Below are positions 11,627 to 24,230 of a stretch of 64,000 nucleotides of DNA, in pieces (positions within the stretch are counted from its first letter, which is position 1; every line of letters starts with the position of its first letter). The translations under genes were made by a program, and so were the position numbers. The stretch is taken from positions 12,666,088 to 12,730,087 of the forward strand of contig NC_084811.1 in assembly GCF_963583255.1 (NCBI RefSeq). The letters run 5' to 3'. The stretch comes from Pyrus communis (lineage: Eukaryota; Streptophyta; Magnoliopsida; Rosales; Rosaceae). The notes beneath the pieces are model-generated. The model was not told where the DNA came from. It ran no database searches and worked only from the letters and a program-made list of their open reading frames with translations.

Positions 11627-12255
11627 TTTTTACTTTTTTTGCTTCATGTTTTTGGTTTGTTTTTGTATTTAATTATGAAACATGCATAAAAGAAAGAAGA
11701 AGGCTTTGCTTCTCATGATAGAGAAATTTCATTTAAATTTACTAAGTGATCAATTTACAGAATTTCATGTTTATAATAAAAATGGTTCATATATAAATTT
11801 TTTTTCAAAATTATCTCTAAAAAAAAATCAATTAAAATTATAATTGTTTAGTCAATCAATTGTAAAAAATACATAAACAGTTCGTAATTCTTTTATTAAA
11901 TCTTCACATCTATTTTTATATAGATCGATAATGAAACAATTTATATTTAATTGATTTTTTTACAAAGCTAAATTTTACAAAATAAGTCATAATATAAACC
12001 ATTCCAATCTGTATAAAGTTCCACGAACCAAGCACGTCGTAGGTTAATGAGGAGCTCCACTTTATTTGGTGAGGAGCCAAGTTTATTTAAAAAAAAAAAA
12101 AAGAAAAAAAAAAAAAAGAGGAGAGACTGAAGGCGTGATTGGCGTTCCAATTTGCCTCGTACACTTGCTGAATCAGCAAACAAAAAGCAGACAAAAGCTG
12201 TACTCGATAAGCAAAAAGCAAAAGAGTCAAAGGACAAAAGCTTATTAGAAAATGA

Positions 12256-12435
12256 GGATGAGGATCCCATATAGAGGGATCTTCACATCTGGTTTTTCAT
12301 CGTATAATATGCGGTCAATTTTCGTTAAGTACTATTTGTGTTTAATTTTAAATAATAAAATTTAAATGATTTCTAACCGCACGATATGAACCGTTAGTAT
12401 GTGAGAATATCTAAGATCTCCACCATTCCTCATCC
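12256..12435. mobile_element. 180-bp MITE, Mutator-type
   Basis: The ends read GGATGAGGAT and, inverted, ATTCCTCATCC. A perfect 9-bp direct repeat agaaaatga flanks it (12247-12255 and 12436-12444), the target-site length expected for Mutator-like elements. Further inverted homology lies inside (catcgta..atgcggtcaa against ctaaccgcacgatatg), so the transcript could fold back. There is no coding capacity; it would depend on a transposase elsewhere. Confidence 0.82.
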
Positions 12436-13160
12436 AGAAAATGAGACAAAGAGAGCAGTGGTTTTTGTATGTTTAATAAGTTCCAGGTACAAAATAAGGC
12501 CAAAGTTAGAAGATTCAATTCTTGTATTGTTTCCTTGGAGAGCATGTGTGTTTCAACTTTCAACTTGGGCTTTGGATTTTATGTGAAAGTCAGAAGAGGC
12601 AAAATACTAATAATCTTAGCTAATCAAGAAAATATGTTTTCTCATTATTTATTTATTTATTAATAAACGATATTAGCTACACTAAAACAAAGAGGATGCT
12701 CTTAGCCTTACAATGAGTTAATAATAATGTGGTTTAAAATCGTATTTGGTGATAATCGAATCTAAGACCTCTTATGTGAAGAAAACACTAGACAGTAGTA
12801 CTAAGTGGCAATATGTTTTTTTATTATTCAAAAGAAAATACAATATTCAAAGAAGAAACAAAATACATGGTTTGGATTCCAAACTTTGGAATAAATATAC
12901 AAGCTGTACAGAGCAGGCTTTACCAATTACCCAACTTCTTATAAGGCAACCTTACAAAACTTCCTAACATTCCAATGCCGAATAATTTTTTATAGAACAG
13001 TGATTTTCTCATACAAGTTCTAGCTTTTCACACTCTCTTTTTTATTTATGTTCGTCAAATTGAATAAATCAAACGAAATCAACAGTCAGTATAAAACAGG
13101 ACTATGTAAGACACTAGAAAGAGTGTGTCTTTATTATTTTCCTTTTTAATATCATCATTA

Positions 13161-13164
<4 letters not shown>

Positions 13165-13232
<68 letters not shown>
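13165..13232. repeat. (AT)n(GT)n compound microsatellite
   Basis: About 17 AT units followed by 17 GT units without interruption. Confidence 0.95.
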
Positions 13233-13234
<2 letters not shown>

Positions 13235-13689
13235 TTTACATTAAGAAGTAAAAAGAATATTACTAAATCGTAGTATTAAATAACTTAATTGAGTGTCACT
13301 AAGCTCTTATTTAGGATTACAAAAATATGTACTTATCAACCGTTAAAAAAAGATTATTGAGATTTATTTTTAAAATAGAAAAAAAATTGGTGGGGATTTG
13401 AATATCAACATTTAAATTCGATTAAACGGCTTTCTTGGAGTTGATGTGAAGAGACATTTTTTTCTTATAACCAGTGCATAATTTTAATGATGTCATTAGT
13501 CCATTAAATATTTTACATGCAACCTTATCAGTTACATGAGTATCTCTCCACTCCTATGACCTCTATTGCACTGCTAATATATAAACAATTCTACATTTAG
13601 AGGCTGATCAGCTCAATCAGAAGTAGAATGAGAAAAATAAAAATTCTGAAAATTAAAAAGTGTCAATTTTATTCATAATAATTAAATGA

Positions 13690-13738
13690 CACACCCCAAC
13701 CTGAATATCCAACGTAGACACTCGAATCGAAGTGTGTT
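13690..13738 (-). repeat. Fragment of an older LTR interrupted by the solo LTR at 13739
   Basis: gacacaccccaacctgaat... to the insertion point resembles the start of the remnant at 18820 (gacacaccttaacccggaat...). The match seems to resume at 15934 (tgttggtcgaaacc...), as expected if the solo LTR landed inside an older LTR copy. The similarity is short and imperfect. Confidence 0.5.
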
Positions 13739-14933
13739 TGTGACAACCTGTCCCCGACTTTTCGTATTGTAGGGGTAAAATGACAGTTTTGCCCCTAGTG
13801 TGTTTGTTTCGTTGTGTGGTCAGTTTGGGTTTTGGTTGACTGATTTTGGACCACACATACACCCACACTCATTTTCCTCTGCTTTCCCTGTCCCGTATCA
13901 CTGTCTCTCTCTCCCTTTCCTTTCTTCCTTGTACGGACAAGGTCAAACCACTCGAAATCGTGGTAGATCGAGGAAAAAAACTATACATTTGTGCTCGTAA
14001 GGTTGTTAGGAGTTCAAGCGTACCCATTTCAGGTAAGGGAACCTTCGTTTTCACGTCGAACCCGAGATGTTCAAATCGGGGTACTTTTCATGCACACGTA
14101 AATTCATGTGTTTTTGGGAATTTCAAGCTTGTAGGAAGCTTGGTGAGGTCCTTAGGAGGCTCGGGGTGGTTCATTTGAAGGTTTTGGATGTCGGGATCGT
14201 GAGTTACATGTTTGGCCGGTTTTGGTGGAGTTTTCCTGATGAGATTTTGTTGGTTTTAGTACTTGCAAGTGGTAAGGATTTGTTCCTCTAGTTGTAAGCT
14301 TCATTTTGGTACCAATTTCGTGAAATTTGGGTGAAAAACGAGTGAGATATTAAGTTTAGAAATTTTCCCGGTTTTCCGGCGATGGCGTCGGAGTTTGGCT
14401 GGAGAAGACGACAGAATATTCCGTCAGTTTGGACGGAATATTCCTAACGGCGTTAACGGAATCTGTTAGACTTAACAGAATATTCCTGATGGCGTTAACT
14501 GATGTCGTCAGTGTGCCAGGCACATGCCTGTGTGTGGACGGAGCGTGTGGCCGTGCATTGGCCGGCGCGTGGGGGTGCGTGCGGTGTTAGAAAATTATTT
14601 TAAAAATATGGGGATGTTCGTGAGGTTGAGTAGATCACGTTGGTGTACTCACACCCCATTTGAGCATTGTATGAGAAGTTATTTCGTAATGTTGGTTATG
14701 TGCTTTAAAATTAACGTTTTTATAGTTGTTTCGCATATAGGTGATACTTATCTCGAGGACGAGCGCAGTCACTCGAGACAAGGGGGTTACAACCCTTCTA
14801 CATACCAGTGAGTGGGCTTTTGGTTTTCCGTATATACCTATATACTTGTGTTTTTCCCAGAAAGTGAAATGAAGCGTTTATATATTTTATATGCCATGCA
14901 TTATGTTTGCCCATTTAATTATGCATTATTAGT

Positions 14934-14977
<44 letters not shown>

Positions 14978-15933
14978 TGGTGCTGTGGACGCACAAGTAA
15001 GTGCCAGGTAAGTTATGGTTTATGTTTATGTTTGGTAGTGATTTGAGATGCATAGAGAGCTCATAACCTGCAACCCCGGTGTTAGTGCTCCCGCTCAGAG
15101 TAGGGCACAGTCCTTCACGTGATGTTCACCTCCCGCACCATATGCTCATCTTGGATCCAAGTTAGGTGCATAGTCCTGTCGTACTGATCACTATAGGTGG
15201 TTCCGACTCGTAGGTGACCCGCAATTATTTGCCCAGTCTTCACGTGATTGTAGCATTTGAGTGTACTTATTTACACCCAGTCCTGTCGTACAGACCACTT
15301 TAGGTGGTTCCGACTCATGTGCAGGTATATTTAGTGAGCATGAGTCGGAGATTTGAGCTCTAGATTCAACCGTACAGGTCACGTTAGGTGACTTCAGCTG
15401 ACAGATTTCATGGCATTAATTTGACATTACCCGAGTACTTGCATTTCTATGTAGAGGCATCGACATGGCATATTTATGAGCATGATTTATATATATGTGC
15501 ATGCTCTATTTTCTGGGAAACTATACAGGTTTTACGGCGAGGGGTTAGTACTTTTGATATTGAAATGATTTTGAAAAGCTTTGTTTTTGCCCACTCACAC
15601 TTTCTGTTTTGCGCCCCTCCAGGTTCTAGTTTGGATAGCTCTGTTGGTGGCTCTCTAGGGATTCATGGCATATCTGACAGATTATCACCAGTGTAGGACC
15701 ACCTTTGGGTGTGTTTATTTAGTATTGTTTCTTTCGGACTGCACTAGGTTTTCCGTGCTCTGAACATTATTTTTCACACTTACGCTTGCACATGTATGTT
15801 ATTTACGTAGTGTATAGCTTGGTTTTAATTTATTCGTACTTTTATTATTATTTCTTAGCTTTCGCACTGTGGACATGGTTACGTCACTTCCACGTGACGG
15901 CCAGCATGCCCTGATCTCGGTCGGGGTGTGTCA
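13739..15933 (+). repeat. Solo LTR A, about 2.2 kb
   Basis: It starts TGTGACAACC and ends GGTGTGTCA, matching the termini of solo LTR B. It is flanked by a 4-bp repeat tgtt (13735-13738 and 15934-15937). No internal retroelement sequence adjoins it, so it is best read as the product of LTR-LTR recombination. It contains an (AT)n tract (14937-14974), repeated GAATATTC palindromes (14414, 14436, 14478), several CACGTG motifs (near 15115, 15239, 15890) and a duplicated module with AGTCCTGTCGTA and TAGGTGGTTCCGACTC (15172 and 15280). The superfamily cannot be assigned without internal domains; LTR length suggests Ty3/gypsy. Confidence 0.82.
14937..14974. repeat. (AT)n tract inside solo LTR A
   Basis: AT dinucleotide run. 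The equivalent position in LTR B (17266-17302) also carries one, so it is part of the family consensus and not a chance tract. Confidence 0.9.
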
Positions 15934-16306
15934 TGTTGGTCGAAACCGTAATGTAAAAGTGATTTGTAGAAAGTATGAGAATGAGTTAAAGTAAGAGTAT
16001 AAGATAAAGAGTTCTTTAGATATAGACTCTTGCAACTCTTATTTCCTAGACAAAAACTCACCTAGTTATAAACATCCAAATAAAACCCAAATTTGAAAAT
16101 GACTATCGAGTAGAAAAGTAATTGACCAATTATTACAAAATATTTACAACTTGTACCTCAATATTCTAAATAAATGAATAAATATAATTACTCACCTTAA
16201 TTACAATGAACAAATAGTTATTGCACATATTATCACCCCTAACATATATATGTACATTCAAATATATATATATATATATATATATCTATATCTATATGTG
16301 CACAGT
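15934..16306. other. Spacer between the two inverted solo LTRs
   Basis: About 370 bp, AT-rich, no ORF. The left part probably continues the older LTR interrupted at 13738; the right part holds an (AT)n run at 16263-16284. Confidence 0.55.
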
Positions 16307-16311
16307 ACTAC

Positions 16312-17261
16312 TGACACACCTCGATCGAGATCAGGGCATGCTGGCCGTCACGTGAAGGTGACGTAACCATGTGCACAGTGTGGAAGCTAAGAATAATAAT
16401 AAAAGTACGAATAAATAAAAACCAAGCTATACACTAAGTAGATAACATACACGTGCAAGCGTAAGTGTGAGAAACAATATTTAAAGCACGGAAGACCTAG
16501 TGCAGTCCAGGAGAAACAAACACTAAATAAACACACCCAAATGTGGTCCTACACTGGTGATAATCTGTCAGATATGCCATGAATTCCTTGAGAGCCACCA
16601 AAAGAGCTATTCAAACTAGAACCTGGAGGGGCACAAAACAGAAAGCGTGAGTGGGCAAAAAAAAAGCTTTTCAAAATCATTTCAATATCAAAAGTACTAA
16701 CCCCTCGCCGTAAAACCTGTATAGTTTCCCAGAAAATAGAATATGCACATATATATAAATCATGCTCAGAAATATGCCATGTCGAATGCCTCTAAACAAA
16801 ATGCAAGTACTCAGGTAATGTCAAATCAATGCCATGAAATATGTCAGCCGGAGTCACCTAACGTGACCTGTAAGGCTGAATCTAGAGCTCAAATCTCTAA
16901 CTCACTAACTATACCTGCACACGAGTCGGAACCACCTAAAGTGGTATGTACGACATGACTGGGTGTAAATAATTACGCTCAAGTGCTACGATCACGTGAA
17001 GACTGGGCGAATAATCGCGGGTCACCTACAAGTCGGAACCACCTATAGTGGTCTGTACGACAGGACTGTGCACCTAACTTGGATCCAAGATGAGCGTGTG
17101 GTGTAGGAGGTGAACATCACGTGAAGGACTGTACCCTACTCTGGGCAGGAGCACTAACACCGGGGGTGCAGGTTATGAGCTCTCTAAGTATCTCAAATCA
17201 CTACTAAACACAAACATAAACCATAACTTACCTGGCACTTACCTGTGTGTCCGCAACACCA

Positions 17262-17305
<44 letters not shown>

Positions 17306-18228
17306 ACTAATAATGCATAATTAAATGGGCAAACATAAAGCATGGCATATAAAACATTTAAACGCTTCATTTCACTTTCTGGGAAAAACACAAGTATATA
17401 GGTATATACGAAAAGCCAAAAGCCCACTCACTGGTATGTAGAAGGGTCGTAACCCTCTTGCCTCGAGTGACTGCACTAGTCCTCGGGATAGGTCTCACCT
17501 ATATGCGAAACAACTATAAAAACGTTAATTTAAAGCACATAACCCAAACCAGGTAAAAACTTCTCATACATGCTCAAATGGGGTGTATGAATACACCAAC
17601 GTGATCTACTCAACCTCACGAACATCCCCATATTTTTAAAATAATTTTCTGACACCGCACGCTCCCCCACGCGCCGGCCAAGGCACGGATACACGCGCCG
17701 CCCACTCGTAGGCACGTGCCTGGCACACTGACGGCGTTAGTTAACGCCATCAGGAATATTCCGTTAACTCTGACAGATTCCGTAAAATTTAACCTAACGC
17801 CGTTAGGAATATTCCGTCCAAACTGACGAAATATTCCGTCGTCTTCTCTTGAAATTCCCAAAAACACATGAGTGCATGAATAGTACTCCGAAATGAACCT
17901 CTTGGGTTCGATGTGAAAACGAAGGTTCCCTTACCTGAAATGGGTATGGTTGAACTCCTAAGAACCTCACGAGCACAAATGTAAAGTTTGCTTCCTCGAT
18001 CTACCACGTTTTCGAGTGATTGGGTTCTTGTCCGTACATATGAAGAAGAAGGGAAAGAGAGAGAGACTCGGGACAGGCAGATGATGAGACTGAAAGTGTG
18101 GGGGTGTGTGTGTGGTCCAAATGCAGCCAACCAAAACCCCAAAACGACCACACAACGAAACAAAATCACTAGGGGCAAAACCGTCATTTCACCCCTACGG
18201 TATGAAAAATTTGGTATGGGCTGTCACA
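16312..18228 (-). repeat. Solo LTR B, about 1.9 kb, inverted relative to A
   Basis: On the minus strand it begins TGTGACAGCC and ends GGTGTGTCA. It has a perfect 5-bp target duplication actac (16307-16311 and 18229-18233). It is homologous to LTR A over its length but lacks about 280 bp corresponding roughly to 14115-14400. There is no adjoining internal sequence, so it is a solo LTR. It keeps the GAATATTC motifs (17754, 17807) and the internal (AT)n. Confidence 0.88.
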
Positions 18229-18233
18229 ACTAC

Positions 18234-18819
18234 ATATGTGTTCAAACAAATTATACTAATTAATCTACCTATTTGTAAATTTATGATGAGCAACAAAGAT
18301 ATATTTTGTAGGTAAAATTAATATTGAATCAAATAACATTTCTTCATTATGTATAGGTATTTTATTTTGTATATATCATATTATATATTGGGCACATTTT
18401 ATTATTATATGGTACAAATAATAGGTGAACTAGTATTGAATAAAGTAATATTATTTTTGTATGTAGGTACACTATTTTGCATATATTGGCTTTGCTTTAT
18501 TATGTTGGAAAATTATTTTGTATGTACTTTACATTTATTGGGTAAATTATTTTACCTTTTTAAGCAATCTAACATTTTAAAATTCGAATAGTAGGTGCAT
18601 TGAATTAATAACATTTTTTTGTAAGTAAATTATTTTGCATTAAATTTTACGTATATCGAGCATTTTGTTGTTGTTATATGTGTGTATGTGAAACAATTTA
18701 CCTACATTTATATGTAAAATATAATTTGATTGACTCAACTGAGCTAAGCATGTATTATTACATATATTAGCCATGTTTTATTGTTATTATATATTCGGCA
18801 ATGAATGATTATTTTTTTA
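18234..18819. repeat. AT-rich degenerate tandem repeat
   Basis: Loose repeats built around tttgtatgtaggtacattattttgc-like phrases recur at irregular spacing of very roughly 100 bp. No ORF beyond 80 residues and no recognisable protein. Confidence 0.45.
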
Positions 18820-19534
18820 TGACACACCTTAACCCGGAATGTCCACTTGGACTCCGAATTGAGCTGTGTTGCCTAACACTAGGAAGGTGATGAAGTTATA
18901 AAAGTGTGGTGATGTGGAAAATATGAGTAAATTTAAACTAAAAGTGACTAAATATAAGAGTGCGCATGTGAGCGGGAATGAACCCATTTCACACAAGATG
19001 TCAGAGTATAAGTAAAGTACAGTAAGAGTAAAAGAAGAATTATACCATTGGAAGTATTCTCCTATATCAACATTTGCCAAGATCCTCGTCGACACAAAAA
19101 CTCTACCACTAAAACCTGAAGGGGTGAAAAACAAGGATGAGTGGGCCTAAAAATAAAGCTTTGTAAAACCTTTTCGAAAATGTAATAACGCTTCGCTGTA
19201 AAACAAGTATAGTTTCCAAATATAACATACTACATTTTGTATGAAAATACTTACCATAAACAGTAATATCTCAAAAATGTTATAATTCACAATATTCTGC
19301 ATATAAAACATATAACATCCAGTGTTCATCAACATATGCTGACACACGAATTTATCTAGAGATATTCTGACATGAACAAGACTAGGTGTAATAATCATTT
19401 ACGTTTTAGTACTACAATCACGTGAAGATTGGCGTTATGTGCATCACATATGAGTCTTAATTGCTTATAACAATCTAGGACTAGACTGGCACCTACCATG
19501 GATCGAAGGTGAGCGTATCGGTGTGATGTGAACA

Positions 19535-20774
19535 AGTGAAGTCTAGATTTTTAGGTTTGGCTTTCCTTGTAAGTGTACCACATGCTCAATCTAGCTTTAG
19601 GATTTTCTTTATTTATAGGATGTGTTTGCTAGGAAGAAATGTTCAAGGATGTGGCACAACTCACTTCAAAGGGTTTGTTCATGTATGTGCATTTCACGTC
19701 TACATTCCTGCTTTATTCTGACTAGCTTAGTTGTTTGGTTAGACTTGCGTGCGATTTCCAATAAGTTGAGCATGCACATTAAGACCTACTCATAGGGGCT
19801 TCTTGACTTTTTGACGATAGTCAGATCTCAGCCTTTAATCATTTATGATCAGATTGTAGGACAACATGTGTCTTTGGTAGGTGAAAAACAAACCAAAGCT
19901 TTTCGGGTTAAGATCTGCAGCTAGGGTTTCCTTCGTTCATAATTTATTTTAGAGAGAGAGTGTCCCTTCAAAGCTTTGAGCTTGCCTTTTCTTCATTTAT
20001 GGAACCTTAGCTGCAAAACAAATTCATGCATTAGACACCTAATCATTGTATATTAGGGTTGCATTGTTTTAAGGTTTTACATTAAGTTCTTGGTTTGGTT
20101 TTAAGCTATAAATCCTTTTTTAGACCAAGCTTTTGGATTCAAGATAGATTCTTCCTTCAACTGTTTGATTGAAGAATCTAACTAGTCGTTTAAATCTAGA
20201 TTTTTATGAGCACATCATAACATCCTATCATTTCTTTGATCGTGTTGATATCGATGCTACAAGGTGAAGAGCTTAAGAGGAGCTGCCACTTTATAAAGAT
20301 CGAAGGAGTTCTTCTCATGTAAAGCAAGGTTGCACAAAGGTAAAGCTGCTTCATAGATAAGGATCTAGGAATTGAGCTTGTGTGGTCTTTGTATGAACCT
20401 TATTTACACTAGTGGATTGGACTCAGTGGATAATCCCCTGTTTTTTAATTAAGAGGTGGGATTTTCCGGCCAAAAACATCTCGTGCAATTTATCGCTTTT
20501 CAAGTTTACTTATCTTACTCTTTGCTTATGTATATATGTTCATCATTACTGGCAAATAGATAAGTCTATGCAACTAAGATTGTCAGAGTTAAAATGTGCA
20601 CAAAAATGGATCTTAGTTAACTAGGAACACTTCAGTAAATTGAGCCTTCAATTGACTACTTCAGCTGTGAGTAAACTAACATTATTGATCTTAGTTAATG
20701 AGTGTTGTTGACTAGTCAGACAAGCACGTATATAGATTTTAAATTGCAGGTTATTCCACCTGGTACCAATTTCA
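19535..20774 (+). repeat. Solo LTR of the SIRE-like copia family
   Basis: 1240 bp, related to the LTRs of the element at 27957-38812: gtctagattt..ggtttggctttcc at the start, the aggagctgccacttt / gcaaggttgcacaaaggtaaagc block in the middle, and a TACCAATTTCA end. The terminal TG has become AG. A perfect 5-bp duplication gaaca (19530-19534 and 20775-20779) proves insertion into the older LTR remnant. Confidence 0.85.
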
Positions 20775-21052
20775 GAACATACATGTGAGGTTGGCCCTGG
20801 CCCGAGCGAGTACTAACACTAGTGTAGCATGCATGATGAGCAATTAACATAAATATGATCATGCCACGGTAATTCAATAGTTCTAATCAATATAATACTA
20901 TTGATGACAGTAAATATAATTAAGACATCTCATAATAGTACACATACCTATGCATCCCGTATGATTTATAATAATTTCATAATTCTCATCATTACGACAT
21001 GTCTTATAACGTTAATTTAATTATGGCATCATGTAAGAAATGCATTATTAAA

Positions 21053-21055
<3 letters not shown>

Positions 21056-21144
<89 letters not shown>

Positions 21145-21153
21145 GAAACTAAT

Positions 21154-21184
<31 letters not shown>
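21056..21184. repeat. (AT)n(GT)n...(AT)n microsatellite
   Basis: AT run to about 21095, then a TG run to about 21140, then a second AT run at 21158-21182. Confidence 0.93.
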
Positions 21185-21187
<3 letters not shown>

Positions 21188-21488
21188 AAAGAAAAGACCC
21201 ACTCATAGTTACTTGCGAGGTCACAGCTGTTCAAATTAGAAAAGCCAGAGTCTCCGATAATAATCGTACCTAACTATAATATTGGGGCCCATTATAAAAT
21301 TCAATTAAAATGTTTGAATTTAAAAAAAACTGATAGCGGATATCAAATCAACGCGTTGAAATACGTTAAGAAGGTCCTAGGAAAAATTTGTAAAAAATTA
21401 ACGGGAAAGTCAACGGTCAACCAAAAAGTTAGCTGAGACACCTAGGCTGTCAACTACGTTAAAATTTTGAAATTTCATTAAGTGGATG

Positions 21489-24230
21489 CCAAAAACAGAT
21501 TCAGAGCATCAAAATTAGGGAAACTTATTGATGAAACAACCATTGTTCAAAAGATTTTGAGATCCTTACCCAAGAGATTTCAAGCAAAGAAGGCTGCCAT
21601 TCAAGAGTTTTAAGACCTAAATGAGATCAAGCTTGGAAAATTGGTTGGGAAACTCATCACCTATGAGATAGAGCTTGATATGGATGAAAATGACTCCAAG
21701 AAGAGAAAAGAAGTGGCCCTTCAAAGGTTGTGAACAGTGAGGGTGTAAGTGACTTGTCTGAGCAATCATTAGAGGAGCATCTTGCCCTACTTGTCAAACA
21801 ATTTAGAAGGATTCTCAACAATAAAGGAAGAGAGTTCAAAAAGATTGGGGAGTCCTCTAGAAACTCAAGTCATCAATCATATCGAAAGTTCACTTTTGGT
21901 AGAACACAAGGATAATTTATAAGACAAATCTCCCTCAAGAGAATCTGGTCTTTGTTTTTCTTATGGTGGTAGAGGACATCGTGCTGTTGAGTGTGCAAAC
22001 AACAGGGAATCAAGTCAGAAAAGGGACAAAGCAATGATGGCTACTTGGAGTGAAAGGGAAGGGTCTATGCATTCTGATGAGTCGTTAAATGATAAAGAAA
22101 CAATTGTTGCTTTTATTGCTCCAATGGAGGAAATGTCTCTAAGTGATGATGATCTTGTGTTGAATGACAATGAGGAGATGCTCAAGTTCAAAAATTTCTG
22201 GAATCTCAAGAAAACTTGATGAATTAAATTCATGTGTTGAAAGCAAATAATATTTTGTATCAAGAGGCTAATAAAAAACAAGTACTTGAGCTAAATGAGG
22301 CAAATGACAAGGTTATTCGTCTTACCACTGGGGCTAAAAAAATTGATAAGACGTTGCGTCTTGGGAAACTTCATGGTGACAAAAGTGACATTGGCTACAT
22401 GGAAAATGGCTTAAGCTTAACGGGGGTACCAAATTAAGATTTGTAAGAGAATATTTCTTATGGCACCTAAAGTTAATCCAAGCTCGTAGTCTAGATTTAT
22501 TCCTACATATCATCACTGTAGTAAATTGGGCCACATTTATCCTAAGTGTAGGAAACTTCACTCTGGGAAGAATGATACTTTGAAGAATCAGGTGGATCGA
22601 TTGGTCGATGAAGTCAACATAATTGCTTAACTTGTGCAATCATCCAGTATGGAAAGTGTGAAGCCTCACTCCAAATGGGTTCAGAAAGTCTCGAACAGGT
22701 GCCTTGTTGTTCTCAATACTCTCACTGCCACCAAACCAAATGTATGGTATCTTGACAGTGGGTGCTCTAGTCACATGTCTGGGGATAAAGATGCCTTCCT
22801 ATCTCTTTCACCTTTCAATGGTGGTGGCGTTGTTTTTGGTAATTGAGACGAGTCCCAAGTCACTGGAAAATGTATTGTTAATATTTCGGTCTTCCTTAAC
22901 TCAAGAATGTTAGTTATGTAGAAGGGTTGAAGTCGAGTCTCATTAGTATTAGCCAATTATGTGATGAAGTGGCAGATGAAGTTTGCTTCTCCAAGAAAGG
23001 CTGTCGGATTATGGATGAACATGAAAAAAATATTCTGGTTCTTCCTAGATCTGGAGACAATTGTTACATTCTTGATGCTTCAAAGGTTGGTGATTCCTCA
23101 AAGTGTAACAAAGCTTTTGATGATGTTAGTGTGTTGTGGCATAAAAGACTTGGTCATGTTAATTTTAAAGATCTTCAAAAATTGTTTAACTTCAAAAATT
23201 GTTAGTGTGTTGTGGCATAAAAGACTTGATGATGTTAGTGATGTCTTTTCATCACTTATACTTTCTAGTGGAAATGATATTGTGTTTGGTGGAGGATACA
23301 AGTCTCAAATTATTAAAAGGGGGCTGTTAAGATTCTTAGTCTTCCTCAACTTGAAAATGTCAGTTATGTGGAAGGTTTGAAGACAAACCTCATCAACATT
23401 AACCAGTTGTGTGATGATGTGGAGTGTGAAGTTTGCTTCTCAAAAAGGAGTTGCAGGATTGTAGATAAAAATAAGAACATGTTATTCCTAAATGTGGTGA
23501 GTGCTCAGAGTAGAACAAAGAAGTTGAGACACTAATGACTCTAAGGAGGTAACCACATCTCTCATTTTCTAAATGTTTTTTATGTGAGTCTTACAACTTA
23601 GGAAAGCATACTATGATGTCTCGCATGAGATTCTCTTACACTGAAATTTCCAAAGCTTCTCATGTGGTTGAAATGGTTCTCAATGATCAAACTCTATTGC
23701 TACTTCATGGGAAGATGATGTCAGCCTTGATTGCTGAATGCAATGAAAAACAAAGGTATGTTTCTCTCCCTAATGTGAATGCAAATTATGATCTTATCAT
23801 GAGTAGTTATGTTGTTAGTTGTGGATGTTGTATCTATTCAATAAGATGAGGTGAAACAATTGGCCATTCATTTTCAATGTGACTAAGAGTGTGAAATTGA
23901 CATTTGGAAGAACTTTGTCCAACATTTAGCAATCAATAATTTTTGGAACTCAATTGCACTTCATTGGAGGGTTTATGGAAAGAAAAATCTATGTTTTAAT
24001 CTTTGTGCCGATTGAAAAACAGCTAACTAATTGTCTCACATGTACTTTGGACAATCGAAGGCATATGAACCCTTGATGGTCTATTGGTCTTTGTGCCATT
24101 ATTTGAACAGGTTGAATAGCTATAGTTCCCAGGTTCCTTTTTGCTTTATATTCTGCCTTTGGCTTTATTTTTGTTGCGTCTGTTAACTTATCAGACAATG
24201 GTATCTTTTTCTATAAGCATCTCTTAATAG
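21489..24230 (+). pseudogene. SIRE-like copia gag/protease/pre-integrase remnant
   Basis: Gag C-terminal part: VQKILRSLPKRFQAKKAAIQEF, then a decayed knuckle CFSYGGRGHRAVEC (second Cys lost) near 21950, and a second knuckle ending HCSKLGHIYPKC near 22510. Protease site WYLDSGCSSHMSGDKD (22745-22795). GAG-pre-integrase LWHKRLGHVNFKDLQKL (23133-23185). Stops and frameshifts occur throughout. From 23205 the WHKRL and preceding SYVEG..LI.I.QLCD blocks appear a second time, so the remnant is internally duplicated. Integrase core, RT and RNase H are not recognisable; only a short RNase-H-side stretch (about 23880-24040) resembles the 34780-34900 region of the other copy. It starts abruptly at the LTR remnant on its left. 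Confidence 0.75.

Larger units (their letters stand above)
9761..13689. other. AT-rich intergenic region without genes
   Basis: Apart from the items listed separately (mitochondrial fragment, MITE, microsatellites) I see no credible coding region. ORFs are short, low in complexity and without recognisable motifs. An A-rich run at 12091-12118 and many AT-rich tracts are present. Confidence 0.6.
18820..21488 (-). repeat. Diverged LTR remnant, interrupted by a solo copia LTR
   Basis: It begins tgacacaccttaacccgg on the plus strand, like the 3' end of LTR A/B. It then follows the same order of blocks: the AAAGCTTTGTAAAACC phrase, cgctgtaaaacaagtatagtttcc, an AATCACGTGAAGATTGG block, gatcgaaggtgagcg, and after 20775 a gtgagg...gagtactaacac block. 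Identity is clearly lower than between A and B. Solo LTR 19535-20774 splits it. The far end (21240-21488, with gtcaacggtcaacc) is not shared with A/B and may be another LTR. Confidence 0.65.

Noticed and set aside
13739..18228. Single large inverted-repeat (foldback) transposon
   Set aside because: Each arm has its own target duplication and complete LTR termini, and B has an internal deletion, so two independent solo LTRs explain it better.
21004..21234. ORFs across the AT/GT microsatellite
   Set aside because: They encode only I/Y and V/C/H/T runs from dinucleotide repeats.
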